From assembly GCA_025765595.1 (NCBI GenBank), contig JAIVFH010000083.1:62001-126000 (forward strand): a stretch of DNA of 64,000 nt, given 5' to 3'. The notes beneath the pieces were generated by a model. The model did not search any database. It was not told the DNA's origin and saw only the letters and a list, made by a program, of their open reading frames with translations. The position numbers were made by a program, and so were the translations under genes. Positions 1 through 12,716 of this stretch are shown here, in pieces. Source of the DNA: Obelidium mucronatum. Its lineage: Eukaryota > Chytridiomycota > Chytridiomycetes > Chytridiales > Chytriomycetaceae. Positions within the stretch are counted from its first letter, which is position 1. Each line of letters opens with the position of its first letter.

Positions 1-790
1 CTTCTAAACCGCCATCTGTTGCTTCATTTCCTTCAATTGTTTCTATACCCACTTTCTTTGGTGGGGAATATCTCTCTTTATTTTCCGCTTTGTTCCATTT
101 CATATACGCCCTTGGTGTTGAATCTCTCTCTTTTTACTTCATTTGCTCATGATAATCTTTTCTTCATTCTCGCCCTATACCCACCTTTGGCTGTGAATTG
201 TTTTCTTCATTATTTTTCTGCACCCGCAAGTCACTCTCAATTTCATACGTCCAATCTCTCCATCTTTTTTCTTTTATGTTCAATTCCGTCTTTGGCGGGT
301 GCATCTCATACTACTCATTCTTTATTCCATTCCATACTACGTTCGTCAGTGAGCGGTCCCTTTCTTTGTTCCATTTGTCATACCACGTTTGGTGTTGAAT
401 ATCTGCTTGCTTCTTCACTCTTTTCTGTACCGCACTTTCTGGCGGCGTACCATTCATTTTTTCATACCGTTTTTTTTGGTTAATCTCTTCTTCTTCATTT
501 ATTCTTATACCGCCTTTTGGCGGGGGTATCTTCTCTTCATTCCTTCTTAAAATTGCCCTTTTTTGGCGGCGAACCTAATTCTTTTTCCTTGCCCCTCTTC
601 TCGATCATGAATTCTCTTTTTTCCCTTTTTATCATACTGCCTGCGCCGGTTAACTGTTTTTCATTTCAATCCTTGCTATCTTCATTCGACTTCTGTACCA
701 TTCCATCTCATACTGCATTTTTTGCGATGAATATCTTTTTTCTTCCAGTTCTTCTCCATACAGGGTGCATCCCCCCTTTCATTCCCATTT
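1..790. repeat. degenerate tandem array of hairpin-containing units
   Basis: This pyrimidine-rich stretch is built of about ten loosely conserved units spaced roughly 40-110 bp apart. Each unit has a T/C-rich part (TTCTTCATT, TCTCTCTTT) and a short palindrome of the form ACCGCC-TTT-GGCGGT in various stages of decay. The best preserved are at about 428-450 and 510-524. No open frame here looks like a protein. Because the SPAG6 exons start at 903 and the rest of that gene must lie left of the window, the array appears to sit inside a SPAG6 intron. The palindrome matches hairpins found elsewhere in the window, so array and dispersed hairpins are probably related. Between 790 and 902 there is only A/T-rich sequence ending in a splice acceptor. 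Confidence 0.6.
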
Positions 791-902
791 AAATCTCTTT
801 ACACACTTCCGAAAACACCCTCTCTTCAAACCACAAAAAAAAAACCCCCCAACACACTCCCCATACATCCTTTTCTAATACATATAATTTTTTTTTGTAT
901 AG

Positions 903-1976
903 CTCGCCCAACTGATTGTGAACTCTGGCGGAATCGCTGCAGTCGTGGACTACGTGTCAGATGCCAGAGGAAACGCACGACTTCCTGGGATAATGACACT
1001 CGGTTACATTGCCGCGTTCTCTGAAACACTCGCTTTGGCTGTGATTTTGGCGAAGGGGGTGCCATCCGTTGGCGCAAGCGCTTGTCACTGGTATGAATCC
1101 TCTTTTTTTTTTGTTCTCAATCCCAAGCAGTTCTCCCTCCCATAAATGCTCTCACTGAACACACATTCTAATACAACATAACACAATAGAAAGCGAAGAG
1201 CATATCAAAGCAGCCTGCGCATTGGTCCCTCGGCCAAATCGGTCGCCACAGCCCAGACCACGCCAAAACCCTCGCCGACAACTGCCGTTCTCCCCAAACT
1301 CCTCAAAGTCCTCACCAGCGCGAACACCCACCGTCGCCGCCACCACCACCTGCTGCAGGAAACACAGGCGCCGCATTGGCAGCCGCAGTAGCCCTCGATC
1401 CCGAAGACTCGAGTAAAGACGTTGGCAGTGACTTGAAGACGAAAACGAAACGCGCACTGCAAATGCATTCTCGAAAAGACGCTTTATTTGGACGCGTTGG
1501 AGCCGCTGCTTCAGCCTTCGACGCCGTTTAATGTCTTGAAGTATGTTGTGGGACAGTTTGCTAAAATCTTGCCGAATGATGTGGCGGCGAGGAGGGCGTT
1601 TGTGACGAGTGGGGGGTTGCAGCGGGTGCAAGAGATTGCTGCGGGACTTGGGTCTGTCAATGGTGGTGCTGGTGGTGTTAGTGGTGGTGGGGCGGCTATT
1701 TTGAACTGGGACAAAGATGGGAGAGTTTATTCGGACAATCAATGAGTGTTATCCCGAAGAGATTGTTAGATATTATTCACCGGGTTATTCTACAACGCTT
1801 TTGGAAAAGGTGCGGGTTTTTTCTTCTTTTTTTGGGCAAGTTTTCGTCTAAGGAGTTTTTTATATTTGACACTGTAGATTGATGAATATTCACGCAATCA
1901 TGACCAAGCTGCTATCCCGCAAAAGCCTCAATCTGCTGGCGAAGTACCGCCAGTGACACCATCGCTTGTCGTTTAA
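903..1976 (+). CDS. SPAG6: SPAG6/PF16 flagellar central-pair armadillo protein, C-terminal exons
   Basis: Three exons (903-1090, 1190-1809, 1878-1976) encode the C-terminal part of the axonemal central-apparatus armadillo protein SPAG6/PF16. Family landmarks include the stretches GGIAAVVDYVSDARGNARLP, EEHIKAAC, FNVLKYVVGQFAKILPND and INECYPEEIVRYYSPGYS. The N-terminal half must lie upstream of the window. Read literally, the frame breaks about seven times, each explained by one surplus base: T1065, T1222, A1280, one base near 1325-1329, T1351, A1463 and one more shortly before 1705. If these bases are skipped, the family alignment runs through. The gene implies a motile flagellated stage. It is either a recent pseudogene, a victim of insertion-type sequence error, or subject to frameshifting; the sequence alone cannot decide. 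Confidence 0.85.
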
Positions 1977-2137
1977 ACTCCTTGCCTTTCATAACATTCT
2001 TTTTTTTTTCTTTGGTTTTGACTTTTTCGCTACCTGCAGTAAAGCTCTCTATTTGAATTTATCCGTCGAAGAGAATCTGATAAAAAAAAAAAATAAAAAA
2101 AAAAAAAACAATTAAGTTTTATTTGTGTTAAATAAAG

Positions 2138-5100
2138 ATGGCTCTCGCCACCACCATCCAACACTCATCCGCCTGGACCAGCACCATCACCATCGAACCA
2201 ACAACAACCACAGCCCATACAAACAGCATTCCTCGTGTAGTTGTAGTTGCAATCGGTCGCGTATGTTTTCCACCGCCTTATCGAAAAGCGTCAAACCACC
2301 CACTGGACCAACCAACTTTTTTAGACGCTTCTTGCAATTCTTGATCCACATTCAAAACCAATCGCGGAAACTCCTCTATTCGGATCCTTGTTTGATGCAG
2401 CGCTTGTCGATTGGCAGTGTTTCGTGTTGGATCAAATCACACCTGTGAAGCAACACTCGCGGAAACAAAACACTGGAATTAACGGTAACATATCCACTTT
2501 TATTTGCATATATACGTCTTAAATATTCATTTTTAAAAGCTCGTTTGGCGTTTCAATCTTTTGCGGCATCTCAAATGCTTGTTGTCACATCTGATTCTGG
2601 GTACTTGACATTCCTTGCTGTTTTGATTGAGGATGAGGAGGGATCTGGAACGGATCGTGGTGATGATGAAATGATGGGTGATGAAGGTTTTGGTGTTTCA
2701 AAACCACGGTTTGAAGCTGTCTATCAGGTATGCTGCGTTAGTTTTCGGAAAGTGGGACCAAATGTTTCATTTTCTGATGCAAGGGACTTTTAGATTCAGA
2801 TTGCACCTCCAGGATTGGATTATACGTCTCCTGGACAAAAGATTGCAGTGGATCCATGGTGACATGTTTTGAAACCAAAAAAAAAAAAAACTTTGGAATG
2901 AGCCATTTTCTGAATCCGTTCCCTTTTTTTTATCTTTAGTTCGCGCGCGATAGCCGTTCTGGCTCATCAATCGATTATTGAACTCTTCATTGTGACGTCA
3001 ACCTACTGCAATTCCATTTGCCCCTGTTGATCGAGAGCATGTAACACACTCCAAAAAAAAGGATTCATTTCTTGTTATTTTCGTTTGTTTAACCCAACCA
3101 AAACGCTTACAAAAAACAGTGCATCACAATCATGAAAACGGCTATGGAATCTGGGACGCTCTCTTTTTATACCCGGAACCCCAGAACTTAAATCTAATCA
3201 CTCTCGCCGTCCTTGTCTGCAAAGATGGAGATTTCTCGATTCTCGTATACGAACACAATCGATCCACAGCAACACTCGGATTTCCAATCTCATGTCACGA
3301 GATTCGGGCCTTTTAAACTTCCCGATGCGATTTATACCCTACAAAGTCAACGGCGTTGCGGGTCAAGCCGTTGAGTTTTTTGGTTTTGAGCGACTCGATG
3401 GATGTTCTTGTGGTTCAAGTTGCTCGAGAGAGTGGGTCATCGTTGCTTTCAATCAATCGCGTTGTTTCTTTTGTTTTGCAAGCTTCGGTTGTGGAAGCGG
3501 TTGCACAGGATTTGGAAGCCGATCGAGATTCATGTAAAACTTGCATTCTTGTTTTCCATGTTTTCCATATATGCACTGTGATTTAATATTTCTATTCTGA
3601 AGATCCTCTGATCAGCGGCCTTTCACCCATCTCCGACCTCTTCAGAATCAAGTGAATCCTTTTACATCTCCACTGATGCTGGCCATCTTATCCACCTCCA
3701 AATCACACCATCACCCAACGGATGGACGTGCTCACCTCACTTGATTTCCCGTCGACACCCCGTTTCTCACCTCTCCCTCTTGCCACGACAACACCAGGAC
3801 CAACCCAATCAAGATATTTTAATATTACTCGGAGACATGTGCGATGGAGAGTTCCTTGTTGTTGATTACACAGCGGAAACGGTATTCGCGTCTTGGACAA
3901 GAAATCACAAATTCGGCCCCCGTGTTGGATTTCAAAGTCTGTTCGGCTTTGGCTGGTACACCAAAGTCCAGCAGCGAAAACAACAACAAGAGTCATGGTT
4001 TCATTAGAAAAGAAAAAAGTGGCTGTGGCGTTGGACGAGATAAAATGTACTTGACGAGTGGGTGTTCGCCAAACGGGAGAATCCGAGAACTTCAGTGTGG
4101 ATTGAATGTTGTTGTGGAAGCGGTCGCCGGCGCTGAAGAGGACTGATGCTGATGGGTCGGTAAGCGGAGATTCGGCGGAAGGTGGTTTCAAAGGGTAAAT
4201 AACTAGAGTTACTTATTTTATTTATTTTTCTTATTTTTTTTTTACCCACAACCGTTTCAAGAATCACAGGACTCTGGAATTTAAAAAAATCACCCTGACG
4301 ACGGACACGATAGCTTACTTGGGATTTCTTTCCTGTCTGAAACGCGCCTTCTTTACTTATTGGATGACACATTGGAAGATGTATCGGAAACGAGTGGGTT
4401 GGAGCTCCATTTCGCGAGCTTGTTGATAGCAAGTCTCGAGGGCGGCGGTAACAGTGGGGATATGGAGGATGCACTTGTGGTTCAAGTATGGCGTGGTGGT
4501 GTTGTTGTCGCGCGACCCACGTATTTTGAGATGCAAGAGAGGCAAGAGTCTGTCAACTGGGCGGTCGATTGTGGGGAAGTTGTTACTTTGGCGGCAATGT
4601 ATGGGCAGTATTTGTTTTTGGGAATTGGTAAAGTTGTTGTATTGCTGCATGTATCGCCAACTGCTTCAGATGACGGGAATTTGGCTACAATTGTGCAAGT
4701 TTCTCGTATTACTTTAGAAGAGGAACCTTCGTCGTTAAGTTGCACAATTCTGGAAGGTTATTCTTCAACGATATGTCTGGTCGGTACTTATGAGCCGAGC
4801 GTTATTGTTTTGGAAGTGAATGACTCGGAAGAACTGATTCGGAAAGAGTCTCTTTCTTTGGGTAAGTTTCAAATTGGGATTGTGTGGGTTAGCTTATTGC
4901 CGTTATTAGCTTCTTTATCACAAGGAGAAATCAGAGTTCCAAACTCGATCCGCCATTTAACAGTTGGTTTGGATTCGTTTATTGCAATAGGTATGAAAAA
5001 TATGCCAGAAAAAATTGGGGGGTCCGTTGCGTTTTAATTGCTAAATTCACATGTTATCCAAGGTCTCCGTAACGGCACCTTAGGCAGTTTACAGAATCAA

Positions 5101-7051
5101 ATTTTCCGCTACTGGGATTCAGTTTGATTTTGTAGACTCAGTCAAAGTTGGCATCGAGCCAGTCCGTCTAATACCGGGAATATCCGAATCTGACATCCTT
5201 GTGGTGTCCAACAAACTATGGAGAGTAGCCCTCCAGCCGAATCCAGTCTCCCATCCAGTACTAACGCTATCCGACGACCACCGTTACAAATCACATCGAT
5301 TTGCTTTGATACTTTGAGAATCGGAACCCCTTTCCATCAATCCCAGTCCTATTTGCATTCATCCAATACGCAAGCTTGGACGTATATTTTCGCGACACCC
5401 GATTCCCTGAGTTTCGTATCTCTTGACGTTAACAATAACAACAACTCTTGTCCTCCTCCTCCAAGAATAAGGTCTCTGCCCATCACAAAAACTCCACGCC
5501 GAATCATCCACGACACTGCCACGGGAACTCTGATTATCGCTTGCAACACGCGGCTCCGCGGGAAAGATGTACTCACAGGAGAGATCAAATTAGTAGATCC
5601 GAAAACAGGGGTGCAGTATTTGCGGGAAGTGTTGCCAAAAGGTGAAGCGTGTTATAGTATGACGATTTGGAATATTAAGGATCAGAAACGGTATATTTGT
5701 ATTGGGACTTGGGGATATCAAGAGAATCCTGGTGGTGGTGGGGCGTCGCGGAGTGGTCGAGTTTTGGTGTATAGTTTGAAGGAGACTGAATCTAGGTCCG
5801 AGGTTAGAAGGGGTTTCCCCCCGCAATGTTTCTCTTTTTTGGCTGCACTGGATATAACTGATGCTTCCTTTCTTTTTTCAAAAGAATAAGCCGCCATTCA
5901 GAATCCGCAAACTAGGCGAATATGTGCTCCCTGAAATGGTGTTTGCTGTTTGTTCGTTCATGAAGAGTTACCTTCTAGCCGCATCAGGGAAACTGTCTGT
6001 ACCAGCTTAAGATTGAAGCCACCAGTCGAACGTAAAAAAAAAAAACTCAATGCTGATTTTGAAAAAAAGGGAGGCTGTATTAACCCGAAACCAACTCTCT
6101 CTTTTTTACCAGACTCCATTGCGGTGCCAAGACTGAACTGCGATACCCAATCCGATCACTCAGCGTTTCTGGTTCCCACATTTTCGTCGGTGGGGCCAAT
6201 GATTCCATCTCTTTATACCTATTTGATGCTCGAACAAAGCAATTCACGTTCTGCAAAAGGTGTGTTTCTTATCATTTTTTGTTGGTTTTGTAAAACTTAC
6301 TTATTTTCGAAAATGCGCCTAGCGATGATATAACCAGGTCACCATCCGACTGTCTCTCTTTATCCCCCACCAAAGTCCTTGTCGCCGATAAATCCGGCAA
6401 CGTATTCTGTCTTGGCGGTGGCAGCGATTCCTCCCAAATCACCAACAACGAATCACTTTGCTTCAAAACAAAGTTTTGCAGTAAACATGGGCGAAATAAT
6501 CATGAGACTTCATGTTGGACAGTTGGACACTGGGTTTCGAGGGAACAAGTCTCGGGTTGGTATCTCTTGTCGAAGACGAAGACAGAGATCAGAACCTTGT
6601 TGCTGATGATGACGATAATGATAATCAGGAAAACATTACCCTGAGTGTGGGAAACCAACCGCATCATCAATCATCCGGACCGAGTTGCAAAGAAACTCAC
6701 GGCAGTGTCTATGCATGCTCTATTGTTGGAAGTGTGTTTGCGTTCCGTGGGATCAAGGATTCTAGAGTTTATACAAGACTGAAGGAGTTGCAAAATGTGT
6801 TGGCAGTGTATCCTTTGACGCGGCCTCTTCTCGGGAATGATTACCAGCGGTTTCGGGGCGGTGTTGTGAAGATGGGGAAAGGATTGGCTGGGAGTGGAAT
6901 GCTGAATGTGATTGATGGGGATTTGGTGAAACGGTGGAGTGTGCTTTCTGTGTTGGAGAAGAAGCAGGTGTTGGACGAGATGTCTGGGGATGATGATGAG
7001 ATGCTTTCTTGGATTGACGGGTTTGTTGAGGGGTTGATATCAATGGGATGA
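2138..7051 (+). CDS. DDB1/MMS1/CPSF-A family beta-propeller protein
   Basis: A long multi-exon gene of the family that includes DDB1, MMS1, SF3B3 and CPSF160 (MMS1_N and CPSF_A domains). The middle part has LILLGDMCDGEFLVVD followed by a typical APVLDF propeller strand (about 3810-4000). The C-terminal half shows VKVGIEPVRLIPG (about 5146), PRRIIHDTATGTLIIACN (about 5497-5550), GEACYSMTIWN and a family-typical ending around DGDLVKRW (about 6918). An intron with clear ends lies near 4991-5061 and another near 5795-5883. Frame changes by one extra base occur near 3885 and 5092. Low similarity to any single subfamily prevents a precise name, so a role in ubiquitin ligase, splicing or mRNA 3' processing complexes cannot be separated. 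The start at 2138 is the first reasonable ATG and is uncertain. Confidence 0.7.
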
Positions 7052-7272
7052 AAATAAATACATCGCGTTATTGTACATGTCACATAATAACTTACAAACA
7101 ACATTTTATCACGGATATAGTAAAGCATGATGTCCAAATCAGCAGAGTTTATATAGTCACAAAGATTTTATTGGATTACAAAGAATTGACAGCGCAAACA
7201 ATCTAAAGATCTCATAGCATGCAAAGCCCAACTTAATAAACCAACTGCTCACTCCAAGGGAACACTAAGTAT

Positions 7273-8714
7273 TTAGTGGGCCTTGATGGAGGATCCGTGC
7301 TCTGGGTTCTCGTCAGTGGTGTCCTTGACGAAAGTCTTGGTGAAGAGAGCGAAGAAGATGAGGGAAACAGCACATGGAATGACCATGACCCAGAATTGAG
7401 CAGTGGAGGTCAAAGCCTTGTCACCAGTGAAGACGAAACCGTTCAAGGCCCAGGAGAGACCACCGGCGGCGGATTGGGTACCCTTGTAGAAGCCGGCGTA
7501 ACGGGAGAGGGTCTCGGAGTCGTTGGAGATGGCACCGATAAGGTAGTTGGTGAAGACCTGGAAGAAGGCATCGTAGAGACCGTAGCAGACGTACAAGATG
7601 AATGGTCCGATGAAACGGCCAAAGTCAGTTCCGGCATCGATCTTGACGAAGTCCTTGGCAGAGGCAGTGTATTCGAAAGCGGCACCTCCTCCGAAGAAGG
7701 CAAGGGTGGTTCCAACCATCAAGTAGACTCCAGTCCAGGCACGGGCGGTACGGGTGTACTTGGTGTTGTCCAAGAACATGTTTCCGAGAACCCAGGCACC
7801 TCCGGCCTGTCCGAGCCAGTAGAAGATAGCCTTAAGACCGTTGGTGCGTCCAGAGAAGTATCCACCGAATGGACCGAATTGGTAAGGTGTAGAACCAGTT
7901 GGAGGACATGCATGGGATCAAGATGGTCAGCATGGCTGGGTTGGCGAAGAGCTTGAGGATTTCAACGAATTCACGGAGAACGTTGGTTGGTGGGGTCTCG
8001 ACTTGGGTTTGGTCTTCACGGATGATGGTGCCTGGTGGCTGGATGAGGAAAGCGACAACGGATCCACAGGCCATGAGAACAATGAAGATCAAGTACATGG
8101 CGTCGTTCATGGCGTAACCTTCTGGACCAGCTCCCCAGGAGAGGATTGTTCCGATGGTGTTACCGAGCACGGCTCCCAAGTTGAAGATGACCCAGAAAGT
8201 GGCGAAGAAGGTTCCCTTTTGGGATTCAGTTGGGTAGGTCAAGCAAATTTGACCTTGGGCAGCCCAAAGCATACCGGCACAGAGACCGATGTAAGCTCCA
8301 GAGAAGATGGAGAAGGTGTTGGCAGCGTCAGTGATTGGGTCAGTTCCCTTTGGTCCTTGGACCTTGAAGATGTTGTACTGAGCGGCGGCGTAGATGGGGT
8401 AACCAGTTCCACCGATGGCGGCAAGGATACGTGGACCCAAGATGTTGTTAAGACCACCGGCAAGGAGACCCATGATGGCGAAACAGAAGTAGAGGGAAGC
8501 GTTCTGCTTGTCCTTGACTTCCTGGGCGGCTGGGCCGGCAGTTGGGAGGGAGTTCAAGGCGTTGAACATTCCTGGGCACAAGAAGCACACGAAGGAGATG
8601 ACGTAGACCTGGGTACGAGCCTGGTTGAGACTGTTTGTGGGAGGGGTACAAGAGTCAGCATCTCATGGCATCGCATCGCTTCAAAGGTCCAACTTACGTG
8701 TCGAAGAAGCCCAT
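7273..8714 (-). CDS. UNC93-like major facilitator transporter
   Basis: A polytopic membrane protein of the UNC-93-like MFS group. A short first exon (MGFFDT, from 8714) is followed by a 60-70 nt intron and one long exon. Visible features are LNSLPTAGPAAQEVKD near the N-terminus, many Gly-rich hydrophobic helices and a short polar C-terminus. Codon choice is strongly biased to C/G-ending codons, unlike the neighbours, which suggests high expression. The frame shifts once near 7884, where one extra base separates the text ending SSNWFYT from YQFGPFGGYF; skipping it restores a single protein of about 440 residues. Substrate unknown. It is convergent with the preceding DDB1-like gene, with about 220 bp between the stops. 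Confidence 0.8.
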
Positions 8715-9375
8715 TTGGATTTATCTGTTTTTTCCCCCAAGAGTCGCTGCCGCCTTTTGTACCTTTTTCGCTCCAGGGTGGCACCCAAGCCCGAGAGCAA
8801 ACGTGAAAATTTTCCCATTTGGAAACAGAAAAGCGCAAATGAGAATTTTCAGCTCATGTTTCAAAGCGCATTTTTGCTGAAGGAGCCACCGTTATCTGGC
8901 GTGAATCTGGGGGAAAGCGTCAGGGAGTCAAGTGGTGGAATGGGGGAGGGGGAAGGGGGCTGTTTTGCTGTGTTGGGCGGGTGACTCACCATGCGCTGCT
9001 CTCCAATCACAGCAATTTTTAGCACTGCGATGGTCTGCTTCCGATATCACCCGACGTGTCATGTTTCAGCTGCTTGGCTGTCATTCTGCTTGACCGCCGC
9101 ATGCTTGGCTGGCGGCCGCATCCCACAGAGTTCCCGTTGCTCCAAGAGACACGATGCGTTGATTAAATCGGGCTTGGTGGTTTATTGAATGCAACGTGCA
9201 GTGTGCTGTTGTAAGTATAGCGTTGTAGACTCGCAATTACAGTTATGGGACGTGCAGAGGGCGGGTCATTGGTGAAACAAGGCAAAGTGAGGTTTGGTCT
9301 GCAATGCATCTAGACACAAAGCGACTTCTTCATCAACACCCTTCACTAAGACACAATGCATCCCATCCAAATCAA
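8715..9375. other. intergenic region upstream of the UNC93-like gene
   Basis: GC-rich stretch containing the presumed promoter of the leftward UNC93-like gene. Reading frames on both strands are short or low-complexity. I see no RNA gene and no repeat longer than a few bases. Confidence 0.5.
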
Positions 9376-9669
9376 AGCTAGTCTTTGTTCCTTTATTCTC
9401 TCGAACGAATCCAATTAATATTCCTTGTTATGATTTTCAACGTCGATATTTATTTTCTTGCCAAGACCTTCAAGGCTTCAACCAATCAAACCATAGATCG
9501 GGTTTCAACAGATCTATTCCATGCCATAAGCTCGGTTGCCACAATCAGAGCCAGAGGAATCCGCCGCATTCGTGAATTTGATAAAATATTCGAAGAATCG
9601 AAAGGCTCTATAAGTGGTTGCCAGCAAGCATCCATCTACATAGTAAACGACGAAGAGAACTTTTCATAA
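9376..9669 (+). pseudogene. possible transporter fragment (ABC transmembrane-like)
   Basis: One open stretch has two hydrophobic segments and then a charged part reading AISSVATIRARG and REFDKIFEE. This loosely resembles the loop after a transmembrane helix in ABCC-type transporters, where a Gly/Ser-x-x-TIRA motif is usual. There is no in-frame ATG, no ATP-binding cassette and no continuation on either side. It could equally be a chance frame. It lies just upstream of the phosphatase gene. Confidence 0.2.
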
Positions 9670-9742
9670 ACCTGAATTAAAATCAATTAAAATCGATTAA
9701 ATCGAGACAGCAAGTTTGTCTTTTCGATATTTATGTAAATAA

Positions 9743-11310
9743 ATGCTTTCACGGCTACCCAAAACGTCCCCACATCGATCAACACCACTAGCAATACGCA
9801 TATCATCTATAACTCAAGAGAGATTGCGCAACACATGTCTTCAACGAGCACCATCGAGATTCAATTCAACTAGCAAACCAATCAACCCACTCTACCCGAC
9901 AGTCTTTGACACCATCGCAAAGGTTTGTCCTTTTTTAATTATATATTGACAGGTTTTACTGTCAGCTTCAACTGATAAGTCTTCACAAACAACAAGGCTT
10001 CACTTCCCCGTCCAACGTTCCAATTCCGTTTTGCTGCCGCAGGACTGGCGAAACCAACAAACCACGAAAGCGAAGTACATTCTCTTGATCGAAGAGCAAT
10101 AAATCTCGAAGATGAGCAATAAGAAAAGGGAAGGAACTAATGGCGGTGGCAGTGGCAGTGGTGGTGGTGATGGGCCAATTGCATTCAACACTTCGATGAA
10201 CGTGGACCAACAAGGACTTTGCGTACGTGTCGGAGAAGACGCGTATTTTGTACGTAAAGATGGTCTCGGTGTTGCTGATGGAGTAGGAGGATGGTCGCAA
10301 GTTGTCAAAGGTTTTATATCTATTCTCTTGGACCCTTGTGTCTATTTTTTTTGAGTGTGGAACTTAAAAACCTGATACGACAGGCTCAAATGCAGCTTTG
10401 TTTTCATCGAGGTTAATGCACCATGTTGCAGCGCAGTTGGAATACTACGACGACTTCACGAATGAATACGATATCAACGAATATTACACTCTGAATCCAG
10501 TCAAAGTAATGCAAGTAGCTTGTGAAAGGACTTTGGACGATGCTGGAAAGGGTGAATCCCGGGCTGTTGGGAGTACAACTGCATTGATTGCTTTCCTGCG
10601 AGTTAAGCTCTGAAAATCTCTTTGCTGTCTTTTCCTGATTGAATTATTTCTTACTTTTTATTGCATTTAAATAGGACGACGAATTACGAGTGGCCTCATT
10701 GGGTGATACATCTCTCCTCATATTACGAAACGGGAACCTCATTTTCAGAACGGAAGAACAACAACACTCCTTCAACTTCCCTTACCAACTCGGAAGCGAT
10801 AGTAAAGATACCCCGGAAAAGGATGCCGGTCAATATGCCGTCAAGATTCGAGAAGGAGATTTGGTCATTGTGGTACGTTATGAGGTTCAAAAATACAATG
10901 AGAGTCTTCATCTTAACAATCTCCACTTATTTTTTCAATTTTTTTTTTTCAAATCAAAGGGAAGCGATGGTATCTTTGATAACCTTTTCGATGAAGATAT
11001 TCTGGACATTGTGAACGCAGTCGTTATGGGAACTCCTTCAGCTACCACTACTACCACAACAACAGGAGCCACAGCGGGTCCCCTCAAACTTCAAACCGCT
11101 AGGATATTAAGAACGGATCCACAACAGGTTGCGACCGCCATTCTAGCGAAAGCGAGGGAAGTCTCGCTGGATACAGGTCCCTATGTTGTAAGTCCGTTTC
11201 AGGAACGGGCAGTGAATGAAGGATTGTATTATCAAGGCGGGAAACTTGATGATTTGACGGTTGTTGTTGGGATTGTTGGCGTTGCTGAAGATTCTCCTGA
11301 TCGGCGGTGA
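9743..11310 (+). CDS. Ptc7-like mitochondrial PP2C protein phosphatase
   Basis: A metal-dependent serine/threonine phosphatase of the Ptc7/PPTC7 group, which acts in mitochondria and in yeast on coenzyme Q biosynthesis. The N-terminus is basic and Ser/Arg-rich, consistent with a targeting presequence. Catalytic landmarks are GEDAYF, GVADGVGGW (metal-binding Asp), GSTTALIAFL, VASLGDTSLLI, GSDGIFDN and KLDDLTVVV. At least five exons are joined by short introns (for example 9923-9952, a second near 10310-10383, another near 10872-10960). Two further details matter. The segment FRFAAAGLAKPT through LEDEQ sits in a different frame from the following exon text, and the switch falls at CAA-TAA (10117-10122), where one surplus T (10120) avoids a stop. 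A Thr-rich insert lies near 11040. Confidence 0.85.
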
Positions 11311-11572
11311 CGTTGGTTTTATTTTTAACGCTGTTAAAACGCCAGTGAAGAAAAATAGACTGTATTTGAATCTGAATAATTCACCGATCATTGCAAATTT
11401 CTGCTCTAGCCAATAGGATAATTCGCGCATTTCGTAAATATCTTGTTTGCAAGTAATTTGGAGTCCTTGTATCCATCCTTTGATTAAATCCATTTGCATA
11501 TAAACTGGCAAGACAACCAATAGGGAAAACCTCTCAACACAGCAAAAACATCTCAAAACCAAAGATTCAATA

Positions 11573-12343
11573 ATGAACTCGCTTTACTTTATCACCGCGC
11601 TTCTCATCAGCACTGTCGCTGCTCACTTCAAGGTAAATGCACTCACTGCTTCATTACAAAGAGCACCGGCCTTAACCTCTCTGGCCTAGGTCTACACTCC
11701 ACCATTCCGTCCCAGGAACCGGAAAGCCAGAATTGATTTCTCCATGCGGCAACATCCCGCTTGGTAACAGAACAGACTTCCCAATTGGTAAATAATACCG
11801 CGTTGCTATCTTCCTTCTTTTTCAATTCAGCCATCTTAACAAAATCCTTCCCTTCAACAGTCGGAGGCTTCGTAAATGGAAACTATGGCCACAACGGTAC
11901 CGGCCACATTTCTGCCGTCATTTCTGCCACAGACCCACCTGCCAACCAGTTCCAAAAGTATTTTGTAAACACCCGCGGTATCAATGCAACCTTCAATGCC
12001 GGAAACTTTTCAGAGGCTGTTGATTTCTCCAATGTTCCGGGTGTTGCTGATGGTGCCCCAGTTACGGTCCAGATGGTTCTGTATGATGGAAACATTACAT
12101 TCCATTTGTGTGGTGACTTTGTACGTAGCTTTTGAAAACTTGCGGTGGTTTTAACAAAAACACCCCCCTTCTTTATAGACTCTTCGAGGATATGTTGCTG
12201 GTGGAGCCGCCCCTGCTGAAACCTACAAACCTGTGAATTCATATGCTGCCGCTCCTGTTGCTCAAACGAATCTCTACAGTAATGCATATGCTATTCCAGC
12301 CGTGACGGGGGTTCTTGCACTTTTCGCGTCACTGCTATTTTGA
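11573..12343 (+). CDS. BIM1/X325-like copper-binding cell-surface protein
   Basis: A signal peptide (MNSLYFITALLISTVAA) is followed directly by His-Phe, so the mature protein would start with His as in LPMO-like X325/BIM1 copper proteins. Conserved-looking parts are GTGKPELISPCGNIPLGNRT, VNGNYGHNGTGHIS and a final Cys-containing strand before the last intron. The C-terminus is Ala/Pro-rich and ends in a hydrophobic stretch, suggesting a GPI anchor. Four exons; introns near 11633-11689, 11787-11861 and 12121-12179. One extra A (11714) interrupts the frame between PPFRP and GTGKPE. A role in copper acquisition at the cell surface is inferred from the family. Confidence 0.7.
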
Positions 12344-12386
12344 TTACATTATAGTGTGGACGCCTCAAAACATTTAGATATATCCA

Positions 12387-12392
12387 AATAAA
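12387..12392 (+). terminator. likely polyadenylation signal of the BIM1-like gene
   Basis: A canonical AATAAA lies 44 bp after the stop codon. The following few hundred bases (to 12716) are A/T-rich, hold no convincing gene and presumably include the promoter of the next gene. Confidence 0.5.
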
Positions 12393-12716
12393 GCCGTCAT
12401 TCTTAGATGAAATGATTTATTGCACAATTTATAGAAGTTTCATAGAAAAGTAGTTCACGTGTGCTGTATTTTTTTTTTTTGGTGATTATTTTGTGATTTG
12501 ACAGCCAACCAATGGCACATCGGATTCACTTTGTGCAATACCAATCACATATCGGTTCGTTATTAAACTGGCTTGCAAATGTGAAATATCAATTGATATA
12601 AAAAAAAAACAAGGAAAGACTTTCTCCTATCGCAAAGTGCATTCCTATGTTGGGCAGAGGCATCGATTCGTGTTCCTAAGGTGTTACCCAACAATCATCA
12701 ACTCTGAACCGGAAAA

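Noticed and set aside
1..790. CRISPR-like array
   Set aside because: Units are degenerate and irregularly spaced without unique spacers of constant length, and the setting is eukaryotic.
8003..8806. 267-codon plus-strand frame opposite the UNC93-like gene
   Set aside because: It is the antisense of a biased-codon membrane gene; strong GC3 bias creates such open antisense frames. Its Gly/Asp/Glu-rich text has no motif.
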